This document shows, piece after piece, positions 1 to 5,174 of a stretch of DNA of 5,884 nucleotides. This DNA is from an uncultured beta proteobacterium (GTDB lineage Bacteria; Pseudomonadota; Gammaproteobacteria; Burkholderiales; Burkholderiaceae_C). The stretch is taken from assembly GCA_903914985.1 (NCBI GenBank), contig CAIWRE010000373.1, forward strand, positions 1 to 5,884, written 5' to 3'. The first letter of the stretch is position 1, and each line of letters begins with the position of its first letter. A program made the translations under genes and the position numbers. Under the pieces are notes generated by a model. It saw nothing but the letters and a program-made list of their open reading frames with translations, was not told the DNA's origin and did not search any database.

Positions 1-534
1 CGAAGCGTGATCAAGGTGTCGTCGGTGCCCGACGACCGGCACGTGGTGGAAGCGCCCTGCCGCGTTTTTGATTCCCAGGAAGCACTGCACACGGCGTTCA
101 CTGCAGGCGAACTGGACCGCGACCTGGTCTGTGTGGTGCGCTGGCAAGGCCCGCAAGCCAACGGCATGCCGGAGCTGCACAAGCTCACGCCCCCGCTGGC
201 CGTGCTGCAGGGCAAAGGATTCAAGGTGGCGCTGGTGACCGATGGCCGCATGAGCGGCGCGTCGGGCAAAGTGCCTGCGGCCATCCATGTGTCGCCCGAA
301 GCAGCCGCTGGTGGCCCTTTGGCCAAAGTCCGCGATGGGGACCTGGTTCGCATGGATGCCACGGCAGGCACCTTGCAGGTGTTGGTCCCGGCTGCCGAAT
401 GGGACGCCCGTACGCTTGCCACCATGCCGCCCGAATTGCGCGCCGCCAACGGCATTGGCATGGGGCGGGAGCTGTTTGCGGGCATGCGGCGCAACGCCTT
501 GGCGGCAGAGCAGGGCGCTTGCAGCTGGCTGTAA
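1..534 (+). CDS. edd: 6-phosphogluconate dehydratase (Edd), C-terminal part
   Basis: The reading frame is open from the first base and gives 177 residues before TAA at 532-534. The 5' end lies outside the window; the family is about 600 aa, so roughly the last 30% is present. Edd is a cytoplasmic iron-sulfur enzyme that dehydrates 6-phosphogluconate to 2-keto-3-deoxy-6-phosphogluconate (KDPG), the first committed step of the Entner-Doudoroff pathway. Visible support is the IlvD/Edd C-terminal signature ALVTDGRMSGAS (visible residues about 77-88). The Edd-like stretches VIKVSSV, GELDRD, QGPQANGMPELHKLTP and GMGRELF separate it from IlvD. The cluster-binding cysteines would lie upstream and cannot be checked. 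eda follows 41 bp downstream on the same strand, the classical edd-eda arrangement. No terminator is seen between them, so co-transcription is likely (inference). Confidence 0.95.
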   Translation, partial: RSVIKVSSVPDDRHVVEAPCRVFDSQEALHTAFTAGELDRDLVCVVRWQGPQANGMPELHKLTPPLAVLQGKGFKVALVTDGRMSGASGKVPAAIHVSPEAAAGGPLAKVRDGDLVRMDATAGTLQVLVPAAEWDARTLATMPPELRAANGIGMGRELFAGMRRNALAAEQGACSWL

Positions 535-575
535 ATGGCCGCGACTTCACCAAATCAACACAACGGGACGACACC

Positions 576-1229
576 ATGACCTCCACTATTTCCACAAACG
601 CAGGCTTGACTGCCCTCCAGGTGATGCAAGACGCGCCGGTCATTCCGGTGATTGTGCTCAACGACGTGGCCCACGCGGTGCCCATGGCACGTGCCCTGGT
701 GGCGGGTGGGGTGCGCATGTTGGAAGTGACGTTGCGTACGCCCCAAGCGCTGGCCTGTATTGAAGCCATTGCACGCGAAGTGCCCGAAGCGGTGGTGGGC
801 GCCGGTACTGTGCGCTCCAGGGCCGACGCCCAGTCGGCGGCGCGCGCCGGTGCCCGCTTCGCGGTCAGTCCCGGCTACACCAGTGCCGTGGGCCAGGCTT
901 GTCGCGATGTGGGCTTGGCGCTCTTGCCCGGTGTGGCCACCGGCAGCGAAATCATGATGGCGCAGGAAGATGGCTTTACCGAGCTCAAGTTCTTTCCGGC
1001 CATGCAAGCCGGTGGCCCGGCCATGCTCAAGGCCTGGAGCGGCCCCTTCTTTGATGTGCGCTTTTGCCCGACCGGCGGAGTCAGCCTGCAAAACGCGGGG
1101 GAGTTTCTGGCCTTGCCTAACGTGGTGTGTGTGGGTGGCTCGTGGCTGGTCCCGGCCGACGCCATGGCCGCGGGCGACTGGAAGCGCATCACGCAACTTG
1201 CGGCGGACACCTCGTCATTGCGAAAGTAG
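576..1229 (+). CDS. eda: KDPG/KHG aldolase (Eda)
   Basis: A 217-aa class I aldolase that cleaves KDPG to pyruvate and glyceraldehyde-3-phosphate in the cytoplasm, completing the Entner-Doudoroff route begun by Edd. By alignment from memory with E. coli Eda (213 aa), Lys138 in the ELKFFPA motif is the Schiff-base lysine. Glu50 in LEVTLRT is the acid/base residue and Arg54 binds the substrate carboxylate. GAGTV (75-79), SPG (98-100), RFCPTGGVS (162-170) and GGSWLVP (187-193) form the rest of the phosphate and pyruvate pocket. The frame runs upstream to 399, but that part overlaps edd in another frame and reads as low-complexity shadow. ATG 576 is chosen because GGGA (565-568) sits 7 nt upstream and the N-terminus then matches family length. 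All key residues are present, so it should be active. It is probably co-transcribed with edd. Confidence 0.97.
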   Translation: MTSTISTNAGLTALQVMQDAPVIPVIVLNDVAHAVPMARALVAGGVRMLEVTLRTPQALACIEAIAREVPEAVVGAGTVRSRADAQSAARAGARFAVSPGYTSAVGQACRDVGLALLPGVATGSEIMMAQEDGFTELKFFPAMQAGGPAMLKAWSGPFFDVRFCPTGGVSLQNAGEFLALPNVVCVGGSWLVPADAMAAGDWKRITQLAADTSSLRK

Positions 1230-1234
1230 CGCCA

Positions 1235-1263
1235 TTGCCGCAGGCCTTGCGCCTGTGCACAAT
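1235..1263 (+). promoter_or_regulatory. Candidate sigma70 promoter for ybaK with dyad spacer
   Basis: TTGCCG (1235-1240) and CACAAT (1258-1263) each match the sigma70 consensus at 4 of 6 positions and are separated by exactly 17 bp. A transcription start about 7 nt past the -10 would fall at 1269-1271, only 1-3 nt before the ybaK ATG at 1272. The spacer contains an inverted repeat, CAGGC (1241-1245) and GCCTG (1251-1255) around CTTGC, extendable by one G-T and one C-G pair. The repeat could be an operator, or a hairpin in eda read-through RNA; no U-tract follows, so it is not a convincing terminator. The prediction rests on sequence only. Confidence 0.4.
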
Positions 1264-1271
1264 AGGCGTCT

Positions 1272-1775
1272 ATGGCCAAAAAAGACCAGCGCAGCGACCG
1301 CGTGAGCGAAACACCTGCCACCCAGTTTCTCAAAACCCACAAGGTCGCGTTCACCGAACACCCCTACGAATACCTGGAGCACGGCGGTGCGCAACACAGC
1401 GCGCAGGTGCTGGGCTGGGATCCGTTTCATGTGGTCAAGACCTTGATCATGGAAGACCAGGACGCCAAGCCCTTGGTGGTCCTGATGCATGGCAATCGCA
1501 AGGTGTCCACCAAAAATCTGGCGCGCCAGATGGGTGCCAAGTCCGTGGCGCCTTGTGCGCCCGAAACCGCCAACCGGCACAGCGGCTACCTGGTCGGCGG
1601 TACCTCGCCCTTTGCCACGCGCAAGTCCATGCCGGTGTACGTGGAATCCACCATCCTCGAGCTGCCCAAGATCTTGATCAACGGCGGGCGGCGTGGTTAC
1701 CTGGTGGGCATAGACCCCGCGCTGTGCGTAGAGTTGCTGGGTGCAAAGGCGGTACAGTGCGCTCTTGAAGAATAA
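1272..1775 (+). CDS. ybaK: YbaK family Cys-tRNA(Pro)/aminoacyl-tRNA deacylase
   Basis: A 167-aa single-domain protein of the YbaK/ProX (INS-like) trans-editing family. Characterised YbaK proteins hydrolyse Cys-tRNA(Pro) made when prolyl-tRNA synthetase misactivates cysteine, acting in the cytoplasm with the synthetase. Family landmarks are VVKTLIM with the conserved lysine (Lys56, equivalent to the essential Lys46 of described YbaK), GAKSV (88-92), the GYLVGG loop (105-110) followed by TSPF, and the NGGRRG segment (137-142) before the GIDP motif. Length is close to the usual 155-165 aa. ATG 1272 is preceded by AGG (1264-1266) at 5-nt spacing, a weak Shine-Dalgarno, and by a promoter-like element. 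It lies 42 bp after eda. Read-through from edd-eda is possible, but no functional link is apparent. Exact editing specificity (Cys-tRNA(Pro) or another mischarged tRNA) cannot be settled from sequence. Confidence 0.93.
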   Translation: MAKKDQRSDRVSETPATQFLKTHKVAFTEHPYEYLEHGGAQHSAQVLGWDPFHVVKTLIMEDQDAKPLVVLMHGNRKVSTKNLARQMGAKSVAPCAPETANRHSGYLVGGTSPFATRKSMPVYVESTILELPKILINGGRRGYLVGIDPALCVELLGAKAVQCALEE

Positions 1776-1815
1776 GGCCGCCGCCTTGCGCCGGTGCCGC
1801 ACAACAAACCCATCC

Positions 1816-1829
1816 GGAGACATTTTTTG
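1816..1829 (+). promoter_or_regulatory. Shine-Dalgarno that selects the TTG start of plsY
   Basis: GGAG at 1816-1819 lies 7 nt before TTG 1827-1829, which is in frame with plsY. The alternative upstream GTG at 1794 has no purine-rich site before it (GCCTTGCGCC precedes). No ATG or GTG lies in frame between the two. The TTG start removes the basic, proline-containing leader (residues encoded by 1794-1826) and gives the usual PlsY N-terminus, which goes almost directly into the first membrane helix. Confidence 0.7.
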
Positions 1830-2459
1830 GACGCCTTCATTCCTTTTTACCCCGCATTGGCCACGGTGGCGGCTTACCTGATCGGCTCGCTGTCTTTTGC
1901 GGTCATCGTCAGCAGCGCCATGGGCTTGAATGACCCCCGCAGCTACGGCAGCAAGAACCCCGGTGCCACCAACGTTTTGCGGTCGGGCAACAAGCTGGCG
2001 GCCGTATTGACGCTGGTGCTGGACGCCTTCAAAGGCTGGCTGCCGGTCGCGCTGGTGCAAACCTGGGGCGGTGCTTATGGCTTGGAGGCCGGCAGCGTGG
2101 CGATGGTCGGTCTGGCCGCGTTTTTAGGCCATTTGTACCCGGTGTTTTTTCGCTTTGTCGGTGGCAAAGGCGTGGCCACGGCGCTGGGCGTGGTGTTGGC
2201 CGTCAACCCGGTGCTGGGATTGGCAACGGGCGTCACCTGGCTCTTGATTGCTTATTTTTTCCGCTATTCCTCGCTAGCGGCTTTGGTGTCGGCGGTGTTT
2301 GTGCCGGTGTACTACTTGATGGCCGACGGCGTGTTTTGGCGCGCAGACAACGGCATTGCCTTGGCTTTGGTCATAGTCAGCGGCCTGTTGATTTGGCGCC
2401 ACGCCGAAAACCTGTCGCGCCTGGTCAAAGGAACCGAATCCAAGATCGGAAAAAAATAA
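1827..2459 (+). CDS. plsY: Acyl-phosphate:glycerol-3-phosphate acyltransferase PlsY
   Basis: A 210-aa polytopic inner-membrane enzyme that transfers an acyl group from acyl-phosphate (made by PlsX) to glycerol-3-phosphate, giving lysophosphatidic acid for phospholipid synthesis. The three PlsY motifs are present. Motif 1 is GSLSFAVIV (20-28) running to DPRSYGSKNPGATNVLR (36-52). Motif 2 is LDAFKGW (65-71). Motif 3 is GHLYPVFFRFVGGKGVAT (101-118). Hydrophobic segments lie at about 9-31, 57-78, 89-108, 120-143, 147-166 and 176-192. The C-terminus is a short basic cytoplasmic tail ending GKK. The start is taken as TTG 1827 because of its Shine-Dalgarno; an upstream GTG at 1794 would add 11 residues and is less likely. 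It follows ybaK by 51 bp. Its last codons and stop overlap the T-tract and stem of the terminator serving the converging yajQ. Function is confident; the start codon less so. Confidence 0.95.
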   Translation: MDAFIPFYPALATVAAYLIGSLSFAVIVSSAMGLNDPRSYGSKNPGATNVLRSGNKLAAVLTLVLDAFKGWLPVALVQTWGGAYGLEAGSVAMVGLAAFLGHLYPVFFRFVGGKGVATALGVVLAVNPVLGLATGVTWLLIAYFFRYSSLAALVSAVFVPVYYLMADGVFWRADNGIALALVIVSGLLIWRHAENLSRLVKGTESKIGKK

Positions 2460-2480
2460 AGGCGACCGGGTGGCCGCCTT
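2450..2480 (-). terminator. Rho-independent terminator of yajQ, overlapping plsY end
   Basis: Read on the minus strand, AAGGCG (2480-2475) pairs with CGCCTT (2464-2459). The inner CC/GG pairs (2473-2472 with 2467-2466) continue the stem after one C-A-type mismatch, closing a 4-nt loop. The stem is followed at once by TATTTTTTT (2458-2450), a classic U-tract. It sits 20 bp past the yajQ stop. On the plus strand the same stem follows the plsY stop but is trailed only by ATCGCG, so it would end plsY transcripts poorly by the intrinsic mechanism. The T-tract is the complement of the two AAA lysine codons and the A of the preceding glycine codon of plsY. Confidence 0.78.
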
Positions 2481-2499
2481 ATCGCGCCGCTGCAGTTGC

Positions 2500-2985
2500 T
2501 TAGTCGCGGAAGTTGTTGAAACTCAGCGGCACGTCGGTAATGTCTTTTTTCAACAAGGCCATGGCGGTTTGCAAATCGTCGCGCTTGGCGCCTGTGACCC
2601 GCACCGAATCCCCCTGAATCGCCGCCTGCACCTTGAGCTTGCTGTCTTTGAGGATGCGCTGAATTTTTTTGCCCAACTCAGTCTCAATGCCGTTGCGCAC
2701 GGTGATGACCTGCTTGACCTTGTCTCCGCCCATTTTTTGCACGTCGCCCAAGTCCAGAAAGCGCACATCGACGTTGCGCTTGGTCATTTTGTTGCGCAGC
2801 ACGTCTTCGATTTGTGCCAGTTGGAACTCGGCGTCTCCGATCATGGTGATCTCTTTGTCCTTGATCTCAATGCTGGCAGAGGTGCCTTTGAAGTCAAAGC
2901 GGGTGGTGATTTCTTTGACGGTGTTTTCCACCGCGTTTTTGACGTCGACCAGGTTGGCTTCGCAAACGGTATCAAAAGAGGGCAT
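2500..2985 (-). CDS. yajQ: YajQ family nucleotide/cyclic di-GMP-binding protein (DUF520)
   Basis: A 161-aa cytoplasmic protein matching the YajQ/UPF0234 family along its whole length (E. coli YajQ about 163 aa). It opens with MPSFD and closes with NNFRD, both family hallmarks. RFDFKG (29-34) marks the first ferredoxin-like half. KKIQRILKDSKLKVQAAIQG (106-125) and VRVTGAKRDDLQ (128-139) mark the second half, the most conserved block. Family members bind nucleic acid or nucleotides, and the Xanthomonas homologue is reported as a c-di-GMP effector that partners a transcription regulator; whether this copy does either is inference. ATG at 2985-2983 is supported by the invariant MPSFD start, with GAGAA (2997-2993) 7 nt upstream. 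It is divergent from murB (62 bp) and converges on plsY (40 bp), with its own intrinsic terminator. It is thus probably a monocistronic unit. Confidence 0.96.
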   Translation of the reverse strand: MPSFDTVCEANLVDVKNAVENTVKEITTRFDFKGTSASIEIKDKEITMIGDAEFQLAQIEDVLRNKMTKRNVDVRFLDLGDVQKMGGDKVKQVITVRNGIETELGKKIQRILKDSKLKVQAAIQGDSVRVTGAKRDDLQTAMALLKKDITDVPLSFNNFRD

Positions 2986-2991
2986 GGCTTA

Positions 2992-2997
2992 ATTCTC
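2992..2997 (-). promoter_or_regulatory. Possible -10 box of yajQ
   Basis: On the minus strand GAGAAT (2997-2992) matches TATAAT at 4 of 6 positions and lies 6 nt before the yajQ ATG, mirroring the GACAAT box 6 nt before murB across the divergent gap. No good -35 is seen at 16-18 bp. The same bases also include the GAGAA that could act as a Shine-Dalgarno, so the two readings compete. The promoter call is weak. Confidence 0.25.
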
Positions 2998-3014
2998 GGT
3001 GCGCTGAAGGGAGC

Positions 3015-3038
3015 GTCGCGATTCGGGCTGAATGCGAC
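3015..3038. repeat. Imperfect dyad (candidate operator) in yajQ-murB gap
   Basis: The left arm GTCGCgATTC (3015-3024) and right arm GAATGCGAC (3030-3038) are reverse complements over nine bases, with one extra G (3020) in the left arm and a 5-bp centre, GGGCT. The right arm overlaps the presumed murB -10 (GACAAT, 3036-3041) and its TGC extension; the left arm covers the -35 position. As DNA it could be a repressor or activator site for the divergent pair. As RNA it could fold only in a transcript starting outside it. No known regulator's consensus is recognised. Confidence 0.5.
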
Positions 3039-3041
3039 AAT
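3033..3041 (+). promoter_or_regulatory. Candidate extended -10 promoter of murB
   Basis: TGC followed directly by GACAAT (3036-3041) is an extended -10 (TGn plus a hexamer matching TATAAT at 4 of 6). No clear -35 exists near 3013-3018, which fits an extended -10 or activator-dependent promoter. The hexamer ends 6 nt before the murB ATG at 3048, so initiation at the usual distance would give a leaderless mRNA. AGG (3045-3047) abuts the ATG and cannot serve as a normally spaced Shine-Dalgarno. Confidence 0.42.
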
Positions 3042-3047
3042 CCCAGG

Positions 3048-4103
3048 ATGTTAGTCGAGAACAACGTCGCCCTGCAGGCGCTCAACACCTTCCATATTGT
3101 GGCAAAAGCACACCGATTGGTGCGCATTCACAATGAAGCGGACGCCCTGGCGCTCTGCGCTGACCCCCAATGGCGCGAGACCCCGAAGTTTGTCTTGGGC
3201 GGCGGCAGCAACCTCGTGATCACGGGCGATGTCAAGCCGCTGGTGCTCAAAGTGGAAGTGATGGGGCGGCGCCTGCTGCGGGAAACGTCCAAACACTGGG
3301 TGGTGGAAGCCGGGGCGGGCGAAGACTGGCACGGCTTCGTGGCCTGGACGCTGGAGCAGGGGCTGCCGGGGCTGGAAAACCTCGCCATGATTCCCGGCAC
3401 TGTCGGCGCTTCGCCCGTGCAAAACATCGGTGCGTACGGCGTGGAGTTGCAAGACCGGTTTGAGTCGCTGGACGCGATTGATTTGCAGACTGGGCAGATT
3501 TTTACGCTGGACGCCGCCCAGTGCGGCTTTGGCTACCGCGACTCGGTGTTCAAACACGCGGCCGGTGACAAGGGCCTGGGGCTGAAAGACCGCGCGCTGA
3601 TTTTGCGGGTGCGTTTTGCCTTGCCCAAGGCATGGAAGCCGGTGCTCGGCTATGCGGACCTGGACAAAAAGCAAGCCGAACATGGGGGCGTGCAGCCTAC
3701 GGCCCAGCAGCTCTTTGACTGGGTTTGCCAAATCCGGCGCGCCAAGCTGCCCGACCCGGCGGTGATCGGCAACGCCGGGAGCTTTTTCAAGAACCCCACC
3801 GTCAGCGCCGAGCAATGCGCCGACATCATTGCCAGAGATCCCAAGGTGGTGCATTACAAGCTGGCCGATGGAAGCTTCAAGCTCGCGGCAGGTTGGTTGA
3901 TTGACGCCTGCGGCTGGCGCGGCAAATCGATCGGCCAGGCCGGTGTCTATGAAAAGCAAGCCCTGGTGCTGGTCAATCGCGGTGCTGGCGTAGGCGGTGA
4001 GGGCGCCACGGGCGGCGAGGTGATGACCCTGGCAGGCGCCATCCAGACCAGCGTGTACGAGCGCTTTGGTCTGCGGCTAGAGACCGAGCCGGTGGTGCTG
4101 TAA
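3048..4103 (+). CDS. murB: UDP-N-acetylenolpyruvoylglucosamine reductase MurB
   Basis: A 351-aa type I (E. coli-like) MurB, a cytoplasmic FAD flavoenzyme that uses NADPH to reduce UDP-GlcNAc-enolpyruvate to UDP-MurNAc, the second committed step of peptidoglycan precursor synthesis. The FAD-binding region shows LGGGSNLVI (50-58), GLPGLENLAMIPGTVGASP (105-123) and QNIGAYGVEL (125-134). FGYRDSVFKH (161-170) carries the Tyr-Arg pair (163/164) equivalent to E. coli 158/159. GNAGSFFKNP (241-250) carries the catalytic Ser245. LAAGWLID (279-286) follows, and Glu347 near the C-terminus aligns with catalytic Glu325. The Tyr-loop and split domain 3 typical of type I are present. ATG 3048 puts the NTF motif (12-14) at the usual distance, and no other methionine occurs until residue 72. 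A glycine-rich stretch (312-323) lengthens a surface loop relative to E. coli. The SDR gene follows 54 bp later. Confidence 0.97.
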   Translation: MLVENNVALQALNTFHIVAKAHRLVRIHNEADALALCADPQWRETPKFVLGGGSNLVITGDVKPLVLKVEVMGRRLLRETSKHWVVEAGAGEDWHGFVAWTLEQGLPGLENLAMIPGTVGASPVQNIGAYGVELQDRFESLDAIDLQTGQIFTLDAAQCGFGYRDSVFKHAAGDKGLGLKDRALILRVRFALPKAWKPVLGYADLDKKQAEHGGVQPTAQQLFDWVCQIRRAKLPDPAVIGNAGSFFKNPTVSAEQCADIIARDPKVVHYKLADGSFKLAAGWLIDACGWRGKSIGQAGVYEKQALVLVNRGAGVGGEGATGGEVMTLAGAIQTSVYERFGLRLETEPVVL

Positions 4104-4144
4104 ACCGCATTGACCCTGCGCAAGCCGCTGACTTATCGAGTCGC

Positions 4145-4150
4145 TACAGT
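4145..4150 (+). promoter_or_regulatory. Possible -10 box of the SDR gene
   Basis: TACAGT (4145-4150) matches TATAAT at 4 of 6 and lies 7 nt before ATG 4158. No acceptable -35 is found at 16-18 bp; TTGACC at 4110-4115 is a good hexamer but 29 bp away. Read-through from murB is equally plausible because no terminator is seen in the 54-bp gap. Confidence 0.25.
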
Positions 4151-4157
4151 GCAGGCT

Positions 4158-5174
4158 ATGAAACATATTTTGGTATTGGGTGGCACCGGGTTTGTCGGCG
4201 CCCACGTGTGTGAAAAGCTGGTCCGCGCGGGCTACCGTGTGAGTGTTCCCACGCGCCGTGCGGTCAACGCGCGCAATATTCAGCACCTGCCCGGGCTCAC
4301 GGTGCTGGAATGCAATGTGCACGACGAGTCCGCATTGACACAGGCCATGGCCAATGTGGACGGCGTGGTGAATTTGGTAGCCATACTCCATGGCACACCC
4401 GAGTCCTTCGACCGGGTGCACCGTCTGCTGCCTGAAAAAATAGCCCGCGCGTGCACTGCACAAGGCGTGCGCCAGTTGGTGCACGTCAGCGCGCTGGGAA
4501 CCGACTGGCGTGCCCCGCAAACCTGCCCTTCAAACTACCTGCGCAGCAAAGGGCAGGGAGAGGCGGTATTGATGCAGGTGCTGGGTTGGCCGCATGACGG
4601 AGCTGACAGCGGCGCAGAGGGCTCGCACATCGGCCTGACGGTGTTACGGCCGAGTGTTATTTTTGGTGCGCAAGACAAGTTTTTGAACGTGTTTGCAGCC
4701 TTGCAAAAAGTGTTTCCTGTCATGCCGCTGGCGGGCGCACAGGCCAAATTTCAACCGGTGTGGGTCGAAGACGTCGCCCGCGCTGTGGTGAACAGTATGG
4801 GGCGGGGGCTATCCGGGGCGCCTGCCTGGGACTTGTACGAGTTGGTAGGACCTCAGGTCTACAAGCTGCGGGAGCTGGTGCAATTGGCTGCGAAGCTCAG
4901 TGGCATCGGCAAGGGCCACGGACGTCCGGTGATTGGCTTGCCGCGCTGGATGGGACATGTGCAGGCCGTCATGCTGGGCCTGTTGCCCGGTGAGCCGGTC
5001 ATGAGCGTGGACAACCTGGACTCCATGCGCGTGGACAACGTGGCCACCGGCCAGTTACCGGGTTTTGAGGCCCTCGGTATCACGCCAAGCACGCTGGCCG
5101 CGATCGCGCCGACCTATTTGTTACCGGATCGATCTGGCCAAGGCTTGCTGGGCGTTCGCCGCCACGCGCATTAA
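4158..5174 (+). CDS. NAD(P)-binding atypical SDR, complex I NDUFA9-like
   Basis: A 338-aa Rossmann-fold protein of the atypical (a5-type) short-chain dehydrogenase/NAD-dependent epimerase superfamily. Bacterial relatives are usually annotated complex I NDUFA9 subunit family protein. The N-terminal strand KHILVLGG leads into the dinucleotide loop GGTGFVG (8-14). An Arg pair (33-34) after the second strand suggests NADP(H) preference (inference). HVSALG (109-114) gives the active-site serine, YLRSK (127-131) is the YxxxK pair, and RPSVIFG (164-170) and QPVWVEDVARAV (199-210) are typical of this group. No signal peptide or clear membrane helix is seen; a hydrophobic stretch near 267-276 is short. 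ATG 4158 is preferred over TTG 4110 because the Rossmann strand begins directly after it. Substrate is unknown; mitochondrial NDUFA9 is an accessory complex I subunit, but no nuo gene is in the window. A loop at about 143-158 rich in Gly, Asp and Ser looks like an insertion. The stop overlaps that of the converging kinase gene. Confidence 0.88.
   Translation: MKHILVLGGTGFVGAHVCEKLVRAGYRVSVPTRRAVNARNIQHLPGLTVLECNVHDESALTQAMANVDGVVNLVAILHGTPESFDRVHRLLPEKIARACTAQGVRQLVHVSALGTDWRAPQTCPSNYLRSKGQGEAVLMQVLGWPHDGADSGAEGSHIGLTVLRPSVIFGAQDKFLNVFAALQKVFPVMPLAGAQAKFQPVWVEDVARAVVNSMGRGLSGAPAWDLYELVGPQVYKLRELVQLAAKLSGIGKGHGRPVIGLPRWMGHVQAVMLGLLPGEPVMSVDNLDSMRVDNVATGQLPGFEALGITPSTLAAIAPTYLLPDRSGQGLLGVRRHAH

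Noticed and set aside
399..575. 59-residue N-terminal extension of eda
   Set aside because: It overlaps the conserved 3' end of edd in another frame, is compositionally odd (Arg/His/Ala-rich) and is absent from the Eda family; ATG 576 has a spaced ribosome site.
1753..1758. TACAGT as a -10 for plsY
   Set aside because: No -35 lies at 16-18 bp (TTGCTG is only 13 bp away), and the box is inside ybaK and far from the TTG start.
1774..1787. Hairpin AAGGC-CGCC-GCCTT at the ybaK stop codon
   Set aside because: The stem is only five pairs and GCGCCGG follows rather than a T-run, so it is not supported as a terminator; it may be a minor mRNA 3' structure.
1215..2060. 281-codon antisense frame across ybaK and the plsY start
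   Set aside because: It crosses two well-supported genes and the gaps between them, and its translation lacks any family motif; it is a codon-bias shadow.
2470..3054. 194-codon plus-strand frame opposite yajQ
   Set aside because: It would run through the yajQ terminator and the divergent promoter gap, and its sequence is a complement shadow of the conserved YajQ frame.
3051..3959. Long open frame (302 codons) antisense to murB
   Set aside because: It mirrors murB across nearly its whole length, has no recognisable domain, is rich in His/Arg/Pro/Gln as expected from antisense reading of GC-rich codons, and murB is unmistakable.
4130..4142. Small dyad GACT-TATCG-AGTC upstream of the SDR gene
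   Set aside because: Four-base arms are expected by chance at this length, and nothing else marks the site as an operator.
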